From Phialocephala subalpina (taxonomy: Eukaryota; Ascomycota; Leotiomycetes; Helotiales; Mollisiaceae), in assembly GCA_900073065.1 (NCBI GenBank), contig FJOG01000022.1, positions 991,426 through 1,042,034 of the forward strand: DNA of 50,609 nt, in the 5' to 3' direction. A program made the translations under genes and the position numbers. Under the pieces are notes generated by a model, which worked only from the letters and a program-made list of their open reading frames with translations, was not told where the DNA came from and made no database searches. Below are positions 32,858-44,108 of this stretch, in pieces (position 1 is the stretch's first letter; the number at the start of each line of letters is the position of its first letter).

Positions 32858-35800
32858 TCAGACAATCCAGGCTCGAGTATCATGCAATGTAGTCGAGCTT
32901 GGTTTCTGGTGCAATCCCTCTTGTTGCGAAATAGCTCCGCGATATTTGAATTGGTGTCCAACCCCCTCTACCGCCTCGTGCTTTCCCAAATCATCTTCAC
33001 TAAGTTTGATCCTTTTCTCCTGCTTTGATGATCTTTCCTCCGGGGGCATAACGTCGGAGTAGGTCTGTAACGGCATAGCATCGCTAGATGGAACATCAGA
33101 TCGCTTCCTTTTCCTCGCTGACTCATTCGTAGCCTTTTGAAGACGAACTTCGTCAATTAGAGCCTCTCTGATCATGCCGAGGAGAATCGAAAGGTGTAGA
33201 AGAGACGACTCTGATCTTTCGGGCGCCGAGATCCAAGTTTGTATAGAACTCCCGACAATTTCTTGCATCTTTTTCATATTGAAAATAAAGTCCTTCGGTA
33301 CGTAAGCCATGGAATCTGTTGGATCGGCGTCGAGTTTAAGGAAGAGTTCGATAATAAAGAGCTGACTGTCGACCAAACGAGAGGCTTCGAGTGGCGGGAT
33401 GTACTGGTTCCGAACCGATAATTCAAAAGAGGTGCCAATAATCCCAGGCAGCCTTGGCCAATAGTCAAGATCCAATCCCATCTCAGATACACGCCTCGCT
33501 TGGAACTCTCCCGTCTTGAGTAAATATTGGAGAATTCTGGGTGATGGACACGGATGTTTGAGTGATGCAAAGCGCCCGGGGCTGCAAAGCAGCTTCATCA
33601 GCCCTTTAGCAGAGTCTCGTTGAGTGGTCTGATCCTTTTGCATCAATAGATCTTCAACGAAGTCTTTCAGAGAGTGCAATGCTGCCCTTTCCAAAAACCT
33701 GTCTGTCTCAAGTCTTTGTTCGGAAGGATCCTTCTTATGAGTCTTATGAGTCTGTAAACGCTGGTCAGACTCGATTGGTTCTCTGGGTGTCCCAAGCCCG
33801 TTATGCGATAGGAATGGCAGGTACATATTCATCATCATCGTGAGTAGTGCGGATCGCGCCTTGCGTGTGGCAGAATGACCATCGGCGTGATATGCGTACA
33901 TGAGAGCATTGGAAGCTAAAGAAGTCAAGGACTCTTGCCGTAGTTCATAGCTCATGGACCTGTCGTCTTGGCTTTTTAGTATATTTAGGGAAATTATAGA
34001 GGCCTCCATGAGGGCAGTACAAACTGAAGGCTCTCGGAAACAATCAGTGGCCATTGTCTTCGTCCAGATGGTGCTTTCACACACAAAGTCGTGGGCCGTT
34101 CGGTGCACCCAGCGAATCGTTGTAATTGAAGAGCGCAGATCCTCGAGCTTCACGGAGTCTGGAACTTCGAGCAGGTCGGCACATCTTGCTGTGATATGTA
34201 TTAAAGCCGTTTTGAACTGGGAAACCAACTCGCTCGGAGACGGAATCTTCATGTTGTTCTTTTCGCCGGCTTCCTGTAAAGCGATTGAAAACTCGATCAA
34301 TGTTAAAGAGCGTACACCGTCATTTTCGCCATCTGTCTCCGAACTGATTTCTTGAGGCGCCCTGGAGACTAATCTTCTGAAGGGGTCAGAGGATAGCTGA
34401 GCAGATGCTATCATAAGCTGAAATGCTTTGGAAGCCCACTCGAAGTAGATTGGCTCAATATGAGACAATATGGATTCATATAATGCGTCGAGCTCTGTCG
34501 GGTAAGACCTCAAGCGAGTCCATAATTGCGAAACAGTGTCGTGGTTGTGTATTCCTTTCAGGAGAAGTCGCACAACAATTTCGACCCAGAGAAAGATGCC
34601 TTCGGCTCTATTCACAATCTCAAGAACGAGCTTTGGCGCAAGTTTCTTCTTTCGAGCGGCCACTCGAGCAAACGACGGACTGTCATATAGCTTGTCATTG
34701 ACATATACAGCGATGTCATTGCCTGTGAGGTCCTGCAATCTCAGACTTGCACAATCTTCGAAAGCGTCTTGGAATGAAAGCCAAGGTCGGCTGGACAAAC
34801 ATATTTTGACGCTTCTTGACTTCTCACTCCATTGCTTGAACAGCAAACAGAGCTGCTCCGAATCCCCATAGAACTCGTCCAAGCCGTCGAGTAAGAAGAA
34901 GATGTTCAAGCGATAATGATCCTGGAAAATCAGTCGCTCAAAAGCTTCGTGAAGCTCTCGAGAAGACCAAGGCTTAGGATACACTTCCTGTTCGACACTC
35001 AAGTTCTCGACATAGAGATTTGCCCAGCGTGTAGGGAATACGAAAGGAACGAGGCATGGGTGCTGGCTAAGCACCTGAAACAGTAAGGACCGGATGAGAC
35101 CCTCTTGGCTTTTTTGCATGCTTGTTCCCGAGCTCCAAAAGAAGAAAGTGGCTATACAGATTGGAACCGGTCCAGACATCGACTTTCGACTCCATTCTCG
35201 GATGTACTCCACCGTCCTTGAATCATCGTAAATGTGCTTCATCAAAGTAGACTTTCCAGAAGCAGCTTTGCCATTGATCCAATAAATTCCAGTGCCTTCC
35301 CGGAGCCATTTTCCAAAGTCTGTCCAGCGGAACTCCCAATCGTCGGAGGTAGCGAAGATCCAATCGAATGTCTTCGGATGAGGTTGTACTAGTTGCTCGT
35401 ATCGATCCGTCATGTAGGGATATTTCAAAAGTTCTAGGAGGGCTATCTGAACAGTGCGTCGCAAGCCACGTTCTTCTTCGTGACTTACATTGAGCATTTC
35501 GAATTGAGCGGTGATGATATCTACACCTAAAGATCTCGCTTTATTATTGTTCCTCTGCTCGGAAACCATCTGTCGGGTATCGTGATGTGCATCCTGATTT
35601 ACGACTTCAGAGCGGCAGATCAACTGCGTCATAACATCAATCATATCTCGGGACATGCCATCTTTAAGGCTGGTTATCGCCTCGAGTATTTATATCGTCT
35701 GAGTGTCGAGAGAATCGAATCTAGCTGAAGCTCGGATGGAAATGGTGTCGAGTGTCTGCCTTGTTTAAGTTAGTACACACTGGACGAGGAAAGCATGTCT

Positions 35801-36279
35801 GCCACGTACCCGAGCGAGAGTACTGATCCTGAATCTAGAGATCTCTTAAGGAGCAACAGGCGTTCCATCAACGAATCGATCTCGCTCTTTGTCCATGCCT
35901 CTCGAACCGCAGTCTTGAGGCATTGCCATACTCGATTTTTTCCGTCTTTGACCCTCAGAGCATTCAATCTCATTAGCAGTTCATCAGCAATTCGTGTAGC
36001 CTCATCGCAGATCTTCATGAAGCTCTGTTGTTGATCATCATCCTCTCTTACGAGGGATGACGCCTCCTCCACAGTGTGCCCAGCGACGAGCGTATCTGTC
36101 CCTCGTAATTTGACGATAACGGATTGCAGGTCTGCGACGATGAGCTCAAGCTCTTCATGAGCCTTTAATGACCCTCGAGATGATTTGTAAAGCTGCACGC
36201 TGCTCGTCAGCAACTTGGTCCCAAAATCGACGAATTGGATGATTGTTCCTGCGACCGAGAGCGCCGACAGCGGATCCAT
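32858..36279 (-). pseudogene. NACHT-domain NLR-like protein, interrupted by one in-frame stop
   Basis: Exon 1 (36279-35810) encodes a helical N-terminal domain typical of fungal NACHT proteins ('MDPLSALSVAGTIIQFVDFG'). After a 50-nt intron, exon 2 (35759-32858) continues in frame: 'QTLDTISIRASARFDSLDTQTI', then TAA at 35690-35692, then 'ILEAITSLKDGMSRDMIDVM'. The frame and the conserved sense on both sides show a single nonsense at codon 180 of 1124. Downstream the NACHT NTPase is intact: Walker A 'NGKAASGKST' (about 319-328), Walker B 'FFLLDGLDEF', and 'VKICLSSRPW'. The C-terminal half (about 600 aa) is helical with no WD40, ankyrin or TPR repeats that I can see, and ends in a basic NLS-like patch 'ARKRKRSD'. 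Such proteins act in fungal non-self recognition and cell death. An internal Met (35656) could give an NLR lacking the N-terminal effector-type domain. Confidence 0.8.
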
Positions 36280-37945
36280 GTTCGTTGAGGAGCTCGAGAA
36301 TAAGGATGAGTGAAATTATTGCGACAGTAGGTCGACATGGAGGCAAGACTATGGTCAAGAGCGACGTGAAGCTGCCTCTTGCCAAGCTGCTGCCAGCTGC
36401 TCCAATCGACAATTTACGGTCCAATTGACTTGTTTGATGCAGAGGCTGCCACTAATTGAGAGATTTGTAGGACCGAGAATTTTTTGAGTGAGGCCTGGAG
36501 GAGGAAGAGTTGTGTTGTGGTAGTTGGGATGATGAAATGCTTTGCCGGCAACGAGATCCCTACCGAGGCGTAGTGCATGAGCCGTGAGAGCCTCGTTCGT
36601 TCGCCATGCAATGTGACCACCTGAATGCCGTGCATGACTTTGATTTGACGAATATGCAGTCAATTTTGAAAGGACGCAAGCCACCGTCGCCTTGCGATAA
36701 GCAAGCCATAAAAAGGACTGAAGCATCACCTGCTCCGTGAGTCACGTGGCTTGACCATCGATAATGTCCCTTGCTCTACTAAGAGCATGAATATCGTAAC
36801 TTGCTGGCGCTATTTCGACACAATCCTGAATAGACATTAATAATAAGCAGAGCTAGATATCGTTAAGTAAGAGGCATACATAAGCAAGCATACCAAAGCC
36901 TACCATTGATCTCCCCTACCACCAATCACCACGATTGACATCCTCCACCACACCCGAGTCTATGGCTTAATGCATGGCAGCCTCATATTCCTTATTGTGC
37001 GACTATTGGGACTATTGGATATCCGGCTGGGAGATTCGATTCGCCGGAAATGCAGAAGAGAAGAAGCAAATGAGGCGACGCGATTTGATTTGAGATGTCT
37101 CGGAAGTCTGGACCGTTTCGGGGTAAGCGACGAAGCACGTGAAAGTTGCTGCTTGTTCGGCGATATTGACTGAGATGAGCTGATATCTCGAAGATTGGTA
37201 TAGGTATAGCCTGTCAAAGGCTGTCGAAACAAGTTGCCAGTAAAAGGGAAAAGAATAAAGATTCTGGATGCAGATCGGTCCAAGAGACATTTTCTGCCGA
37301 GTCACGTGTAACTCTCATCATATGACGCTACTCTCCTTGAGTAGTCTTTGCCTACATACTAGGCCTTCTTCAACGAGCAGTTAACGTTAAATCATGATGT
37401 GAGATGTAGCCTTTGATCTCACGCAAGTACTTCAAAAAAAATTTTTTTTGGTTGAAATTCATACCCCGCCACGACCCCGCATTGGTATACTTAACCTCGA
37501 TCAGCGGAGGCGTCACCAATGATACCAGGAACCAGTATCCACTCGAGTATATTGTAAGAGTATCTATATAGAATGCTCGTACTCGTGTTGCGTTTTTTGG
37601 CATACGAAGTATTAAAGATGTCATGCTTCATCCGTTTGAGTGAAAAGTCTGCAAAACAATGTCCTAGCAGAACAACAATCGTCGAGGCAACTTACCAAAT
37701 GCTATCCATGTCATTTTGACTAGAAGTATCCAGTCAAACCCTGGGTTCTATACCTAGCATTGATTTGTCAAAGCTTATCCGAACGTTATATACGGTAGTG
37801 CTTACTGCTGACCGGCAGTCCAAACATCGTACCTTCGCAAATCGCACCTCGCGTCCCAATCAGCAGCTCACCAGTGTAAGATCTTACAAAACCAAGAACT
37901 TTCCTCGAGAACAATCCGAAATGAATTAAAATCAAAACTGCAACA
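36280..37945. other. 1.7-kb divergent intergenic region
   Basis: This lies between the NLR and the GFA-family gene. A perfect A8T8 palindrome lies at 37434-37449. Open frames on the minus strand (36355-36745, 36960-37305) have no domain or consistent codon pattern. No gene is supported. Confidence 0.5.
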
Positions 37946-38704
37946 ATGCCTCTCCCCGACCACGCATTCGCCCTCCACGGCGGCTGCAACTGTCGCGGTA
38001 AGCTCACCTTCTCGGAGCAAAATTACCTTTTTTTCGTCCTGGATATCCTGAAACTTCAGGAACACTCTCCTCTCCTTTCTTATTTGAGATAGGATACTAA
38101 CTCCAAGCTCCTGGGTACAGCAATCAGATACAAAATCGATGTCCCAGCGTTCGAGGACCGATTCTTACATCCTAACAGAGATCAAGCACACCTCCCCGAA
38201 GAAGACAAAATCCGCTTCCCAATGAGTCTCATATGCCACTGCAACGACTGTCGCAGCTCCAGCGGCGCTCTTGTAAACTACGCCTTCGCATGTCTCAACT
38301 CCTACGTATCATTCAAATTCCAACCCCGCTCCTCCTCACCCCCACTCCAAGAAGAATGGATCCCAGCAGCAAACATCTTCCCGCCAGCAGAATTCAAAGA
38401 GAGAAAAGATACGTATCTTGAGTTTTATCAAAGTTCGGAGATGCGAACGAGAAGCTTTTGTGCGAGATGTGGGACGAATTTGACATACTGCGTGTGGCCG
38501 ATGCCTGAGCCTTGGCCTCGGTTTTTGGATATCTGGGCGGGGACGATTGATAAGGCGGATTTGGAGAGGGAGGATGGAGGTGGGGAGTGGTTGAAGCCTG
38601 TGAGGCATTGTTGGATTGATGTTGAGGTTCCTTGGATTGGGAGGTTGGCGACGGAGGGGAGTGGTGGGATTCCGAGGCATGAGGGAGGATCGGATTTCGC
38701 GTAA
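37946..38704 (+). CDS. GFA-family (glutathione-dependent formaldehyde-activating/CENP-V-like) zinc protein
   Basis: It has two exons, 37946-37997 and 38121-38704, encoding 211 aa. The join rebuilds the first zinc-binding motif 'GGCNCRAIRYKI'. The second is 'CHCNDCRSSSG' and the third is 'SFCARCGTNLTY'; these three Cys blocks define the GFA/Mss4-like fold. The length is normal for fungal members. Despite the name, most fungal GFA proteins lack proven formaldehyde activity, so the substrate is unknown. The C-terminal half switches from C-rich to G-rich third codon positions, visible as an ORF-rich antisense strand. Confidence 0.88.
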
Positions 38705-39161
38705 TTAGGTGAAGGGAGATGGGGACGAAGGAAAATTGAAGGGGGGTCGGGATGGATAGAATTTGAATCTGAGCGAGAATATGTTGATCGAAGGTGAAAG
38801 AATGATGAAAATTACTCTCAGAAACGAGGCCAGGAATGGTCTTTCCGCTGGTGCTGGAGTGTCTGAATGCCATCGAGCATCGACTGCGGTGACACAGATA
38901 CACTGGCAGCATCATCATGGAGTGAGAGGCCCCAGAGTCAGTTGTGTAGTAGCGGTGTGCACATTCAAGGAGGGGCCGAGGAAGGCAGATGGTGGTTTTG
39001 TAGAATTCTTTGAGCGCGTAAGTTACACCATCAAGCGAGGTGAATCGACAAGACGTCAACTTCGAATGTCACTTCAAAATAACAAGCACTGAAGCAATCG
39101 AGAGAATCTCCAACTTTTATCTCTTCTTACACAGTGCTAAGATAGAAGCAACGACCACGGA
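38705..39161. other. Convergent intergenic region
   Basis: 457 nt separate the stops of the GFA and GT92 genes. It should contain both 3' UTRs. Nothing else is supported. Confidence 0.5.
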
Positions 39162-40220
39162 CTAAGGATCATACTGCGCCATCTCCGGACAATTCACATG
39201 CGGCATCGTCTCAATATGCTCCCAAAACCCCTCTCCTTTTGGATCCGTCATTCCATTCCCCCTATTAATCTTAGCAACATACTCCTCCCTACTCTTCACA
39301 GCATAATGATGCAATGCCAACCTATCCCTCGTAATGGGTTGCCTAAAAGCAATCGTCTCGACTTCGTCCCAATGTTCCCCGACAGTCACCGCTCCTTGGT
39401 ACAGGTTGAATTTGTGAGGGTTCATAGGCCCGTTGATTTTGGATGGCCGACCGATGGTTTTGACATGGCGGTTATCGCTCGATTGTCCCTGATCTTCTGG
39501 GGCATCGTAAATGCATGTCGTGAATGACTTCCTCGCGGAGATAGGACGGGTCAGGAGGCCAGACGAGGAGTGGATCTTCCAACTGACCCCCAAGGCGCCG
39601 TAAGCGTCATCTTTTTCGATTACAGACTCGAGGATACCGCGGAATGTTTCATTGGGGGATGTAACTTCGAGGAATTCATCGGCGTCGATAAACGCGATCC
39701 ATTCGTGTTCATGGCCCCAGGTTTTTAGGCAGTGATCGTAAAAGACGAGTTGTTGATAGGAGTGTCGACTTCCTCGTTCCTGGTAGAAGAACGTTACTGC
39801 TGAGCGAGGAATGCCCAGGTCGGGTAGAGTGGAGAGAGGAGGTGAGGAGCCATCGTCCATAATGTAGAAGTTGCGGAAGCCGAGATGGAAGTAGTGGTGG
39901 ATGAGGAACTCCGGTAAGTCTTGTTGCTGGTCCTTGACAGAGAGACAGATTGCTGCGTAGCCGTCGTCCATGCCTGCTGGGTGCGATGCGTTGGTCTTGA
40001 ATTGCGCCCATGGACTGTGTTCAATGAGGTCTTCCAATGTAGGAGGCTTGGGGAGCTCTGGAATTTGCGAGAGGACCTTTTTTTGTGCCTCGAGGACTTT
40101 CTGTGGTGGCGCTAGGACGATGTAGTGGATGAGGACTAAGCATGGTAGGAGGATACCGATGGTTTTCCATCTGATTGTATTGATGGCCGCGATGCCGGAT
40201 TCTTTCGAGAAGAACTCCAT
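39162..40220 (-). CDS. Glycosyltransferase family 92 protein
   Basis: This is a single exon of 352 aa. A cytosolic tail of about 18 residues precedes one signal-anchor helix ('TIGILLPCLVLIHYIVLA'), giving a type II Golgi-like topology. The catalytic domain shows GT92 (formerly DUF23) hallmarks: 'YAAICLSVKDQQQDLPEFLIHHY', 'NFYIMDDGSSPPL', the DXD-type 'EWIAFIDADEFLEV', and a C-terminal 'ALHHYAVKSREEY'. Family members transfer galactose or related sugars to glycans; the fungal acceptor is unknown. Length is normal and complete. Confidence 0.9.
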   Translation of the reverse strand: MEFFSKESGIAAINTIRWKTIGILLPCLVLIHYIVLAPPQKVLEAQKKVLSQIPELPKPPTLEDLIEHSPWAQFKTNASHPAGMDDGYAAICLSVKDQQQDLPEFLIHHYFHLGFRNFYIMDDGSSPPLSTLPDLGIPRSAVTFFYQERGSRHSYQQLVFYDHCLKTWGHEHEWIAFIDADEFLEVTSPNETFRGILESVIEKDDAYGALGVSWKIHSSSGLLTRPISARKSFTTCIYDAPEDQGQSSDNRHVKTIGRPSKINGPMNPHKFNLYQGAVTVGEHWDEVETIAFRQPITRDRLALHHYAVKSREEYVAKINRGNGMTDPKGEGFWEHIETMPHVNCPEMAQYDP

Positions 40221-42401
40221 CTCGAATCACTGAAGCACGGTGGATACATTTTGAGGAGAAATTTGATGTGTGTTGCCAAATTTTGTTTACATTCTTGAGA
40301 TTGCGGCGTCGCATAAGGAATGGAAGCTTGAGATATGTCGCTTGAGAACATGGCATATAGCTTGAAATGCTATGGCTCTAACATGCCCTCCGACATTGAC
40401 TGATCAGGAGGGTAACATGTCCAACGCAAGCCAGGCCTTCACTAAATTCTGCTAGCGGGCCGGAATTGGCGGGGAGGAACGCCTTCGTTTAGCGGAACCT
40501 CGCGCTCACTTTCGTGTGGAACAATGCCCATTATCGGAATTCTTGTTAGTTGGTACGACGATTAAAAAGGCTGCTTTCAGTTCGAGAAATGAATTGCACA
40601 CTCGGGTGTTTTGTTGCACATCGCAGGCCAGCGGCGGCCCGCCAGAGGTGGTTCCGCTGATCCTGGCGCTTGCGGTGCCGCTCCTGCGATATGCAACAAA
40701 ACCCCAATGACCAGAATGCAGTAGGACAATGTGAGGTAATAAGACATATCTCATTCAGAATGAAACGGTTTGAGATCAGACGGGCTGTTAGAAGAATTCT
40801 TGCGCGGAAGCAGTCATCGGGAACATTGAAGGACTCAGGGAGAAACAGCACTGTGAGGAATAGAAAAATCGGCTTCTAACGATTGATCGGAAACAGGATG
40901 AAGCATAATCGGCTCTGTACAACTACGTACTGATAATAATATCGTGTGCAGCCTCTAGAACCGACGTTACCACGAAATGAAAATATTGATTTGTGATGTG
41001 AAGGAAGTTTGGTTTCACAGACTGCGAGAACGCGATGCAGGATAGAACCGCTAAGCCACATTGGCACAAGTTTTTAAGCCTGGGAGCCTGAGGACGCGAA
41101 TTCGAGCACGCAATCGCCCTGGTCACACTAAAATGTCGCAAGAACGAATGAGAAAGAGCGACTCATAAGGAGCCTCTTTTGGCTTTGAAATTCCTTCTTC
41201 CTTCTTGCCAAAACTTCTGAATAACTTCACCAAAATCACCTCAAAGTATCGCTCTTATTCTCCCTTTTTTCTGCTCTCTTTTCGTCGTGTTCTCTGTTCT
41301 TGAAGTTATCGTTTTCTTGCATGACACATCGCGGCGCACGGCGTCCAATTAGAGCAACCTGAGTGGGTTTCTGCATCTCTTGGAAGAACAGGCTTCTCGT
41401 TATCTTATGGAGAGGCATAGGAGCCGTATTGGCAATGTTCTCAACCTCCGAGAGCGGGATGGGATCATCGATGGCAAGATGCAAGCGTTCAGTCATACGA
41501 TACGAGTTGATGAAGGGCCTTGAAGATGTCTTTGGATTGCTGGAGAAATCTGAGATTTTAGCCCCTTTCCACATGCGAATTGTTGACCATTTTGTGTACT
41601 TCTCAATTGAAGGTTAAAGAGGTGTCGACTCATTCCTTTCAATGCATCGCCTTGTCATTCTAACTCCTGGACCTCAACATCGACACCAACCTCGAAGATC
41701 TCCATCCATCTCTCAAATCGCAGTACTGCATGTGGAAGAGGATGACCTTATTGCTGGCCAATAGATCAGAATGACGACGTCTCACCCCACTACCAAATGA
41801 CCCCGCTTAACCGCGGCTTTGATTGGAACTTGATGCGACGACGACGGAACGCGTTGATACCGGAAGAGATACTTTGGAGACCTGGTCATACGGGCAGGGA
41901 CATCAAGGTGTGGGATATTCGATTGGTTAGTGGGGGACATTTGGGAACAGGTTGCTGAGAATGATGTGTCTTATGGAGGAAAGTTTGTGGATCGCTGCGG
42001 GCCGAAACTTGCGCACACGAATTCAAAAATCAGGCAAGACGATGAACAGAGGGAGATGGAATTGGAATTCGACGACAACAAAGAAGCTCCGAAGGAACGG
42101 AAAGCAGAGAGATGGCGTTCGAGCATGGCTGGCAGCAAACATTCAGGGCATCAAGGGACTTTGCAGCAGCAGCCATTGTTCAATTGATAAGGGTCCGATG
42201 TACGGCAACGTTAATGGACGGCTGTGCATCAGTTCCACTTAGCGCGGCGCACATTAATCTTACGTGTCTGAATCCAAGACAATCGAATGTTCTGAATTAT
42301 TGCTCTTTATCAACGTTTCATACTCTCTCAGAAATACTGCTTTCTCAATCTCTAAATCTCTGCATTCACAGACATCAATTATCAAGCTCTAACCACTCGC
42401 C
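40221..42401. other. 2.2-kb divergent intergenic region
   Basis: This lies between the GT92 and cysteine dioxygenase genes. It holds a strong hairpin (40608-40702). A 112-aa minus-strand frame (41574-41236) ends in a Lys/Glu-rich tail, and short plus-strand frames near 41797-42187 look partly protein-like ('NRGFDWNLMRRRRNAL') but do not join into a model. They may be relics. Confidence 0.45.
40608..40702. repeat. Inverted repeat with 20-bp arms
   Basis: The left arm GTTTTGTTGCACATCGCAGG (40608-40627) is the reverse complement of the right arm (40683-40702) at 19 of 20 positions. The 55-nt GC-rich spacer has further self-complementary CAGCGG/CCGCTG. The structure could be a MITE remnant, a transcribed hairpin, or a cruciform site. 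Confidence 0.8.
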
Positions 42402-43346
42402 ATGGCTCCTATCAAGTCTAGCTCAATCCGCGCCCTGAGGTCTAATGTTTCGGTACGACCATCTCGTGTTCTGAGCGGGGTCAATCGTGGCATCACTGGC
42501 ACATCGAAAATCGCATCTCCTTGGGAAACCACACAATCAACATCACACATCACTCCTGCACTCCCTCCAGGTATGGTTTTTCCTCCAAGTGAAACTTCCC
42601 AAATTAACCCCTATTCCAGTCTTTCATCGCCTGGATCCAATCCAACGTCCCACAACCAAACCCGAGACGAACAAAACTCCCTTCGACGACCTCCTCAACT
42701 CAATAACCCACAGTCTCGGCACGACACCCAAGCCATTCCTCCCACACCTCCACAACCTCCTCCGCTCGTATACCTCAAATCCAGACCACTGGTCCAAATA
42801 CGCACATCAGAACCCATCGAAACAATACACAAGAAACCTCGTGTGCGAACTTCCAGGCATCTTCAACTTGTTGATTCTAGTCTGGACACCGAGACAAGCG
42901 AGTCCGATACACGATCATGCTGATAGTCATTGTTTGATGAAGGTATGTTAATCAACTTATGAGAAATGGCAGCGATGCTGACGATGGTAAAGATACTCAA
43001 AGGACAACTCCAAGAATCGCGCTTCGCGATCCCCAAGTCTCCAGGGAATGAAGGACCGCTGGTTGAGACGGCGAGAGTGAGGTTTGGAGTTGATAAAGTG
43101 GCTTACATCGCTGACAATGTTCGTCCTCCTTTCCATCTTCGATCACGTGCTGATGCTAATAATTCGAAGTTGGGACTGCATGAAATTTCAAACCCACATC
43201 CTACAGAGTATGCTGTAAGCTTGCATCTTTATACGCCACCGAATGCGGCGATGAGAGGGTGTCATGTTTTTGATGCGGAGACTGGGGAGAGTCGGCACGT
43301 GATGCAGTGTGCTTATGATTCTGTTGGTGGTGTGGTTGCGAAGTGA
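42402..43346 (+). CDS. Cysteine dioxygenase with basic N-terminal leader
   Basis: Cysteine dioxygenase is a cupin non-heme iron enzyme that oxidises cysteine to cysteine sulfinate. The model has four exons: 42402-42570, 42620-42942, 42993-43118 and 43170-43346, encoding 264 aa. The iron ligands are His154 and His156 ('SPIHDHADSHCLMK') and His210 ('LGLHEI'). The residues that form the Cys-Tyr crosslink in mammalian enzymes (Cys93, Tyr157) are matched by Cys161 and Tyr227 ('VSLHLYTPP'), and His155 by His225. The first 50-60 residues are Arg/Ser-rich with almost no acidic residues ('SSSIRALRSNVSVRPSRVLS'), as in a mitochondrial presequence, whereas the enzyme is usually cytosolic. The last exon reaches the cupin C-terminal strands and ends GVVAK. 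Confidence 0.92.
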
Positions 43347-44108
43347 AGAGCTGAAGAGGCGGAGGCAGGCTTGAGACCAGTGTCAAATTGAAATGAAGAG
43401 GAAAAAGTTCTCTTGCTCTGCGAGAAGATCATGTTTATGGCACGGGTTTGGCATATCACGATCCATGAGATACGAATTTTGCTTTTGGAAAGGCGACGAA
43501 AATTTTGGATACCCAGCATTTAGTATCGCGGTATCTACATGCATTTAAAGATCGTTTCGGTATTAGCAGTCTAATTGATCATAACTTGACGAAGGGGCTC
43601 GTCTCGGTGAGTACTGGTCGTACCTACCCCACCACCCCGCCAATGCGCCTGCCTCAGTTGACGATACCTCTCATGTCTGATTTTTGATCTTTCCGACACC
43701 AAGATCCCTTTTCAACCATCTAGTTTCATTCAACCAACTCTCATTCAGCATTTAGTTGAACGCCACTTTCAGTCTCACAAAGTCAGCCCTAGTGTGATAT
43801 GCAGCACGTGACATCACGTTTTCTTTGTTAGCTAGCCCGAAGCTCCTTCCATAAGAGGACTTCTCACGTAGATTTAGAAGAATCAACTCCGTTTACACCC
43901 TTCGAAATCACACTAGCACGCATACGAGTCTTGGCGTTCCACCATCTCGTCGGGAGAGCCCGATTACTGGATTCGGTAATTCCTGGATTCGGGAGACTTA
44001 CTCAGGGCGAGATGCAGATCGATTAGTCAACATTGATGAATGTCGTACAGAATTTATATATTCTCGACTTCCAGGAAAACAGACAGAGACAGAATACCGT
44101 CGACGTCC
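43347..44108. other. Intergenic region
   Basis: About 760 nt lie between the cysteine dioxygenase and GMC genes. A short 'TGGATTCGG(T/G)A' direct repeat lies near 43970. No gene is supported. Confidence 0.5.

Noticed and set aside
41236..41574. 112-aa minus-strand frame with Lys/Glu-rich end
   Set aside because: Mildly protein-like but no family, no upstream exon and no promoter evidence; left as a note in the intergenic entry.
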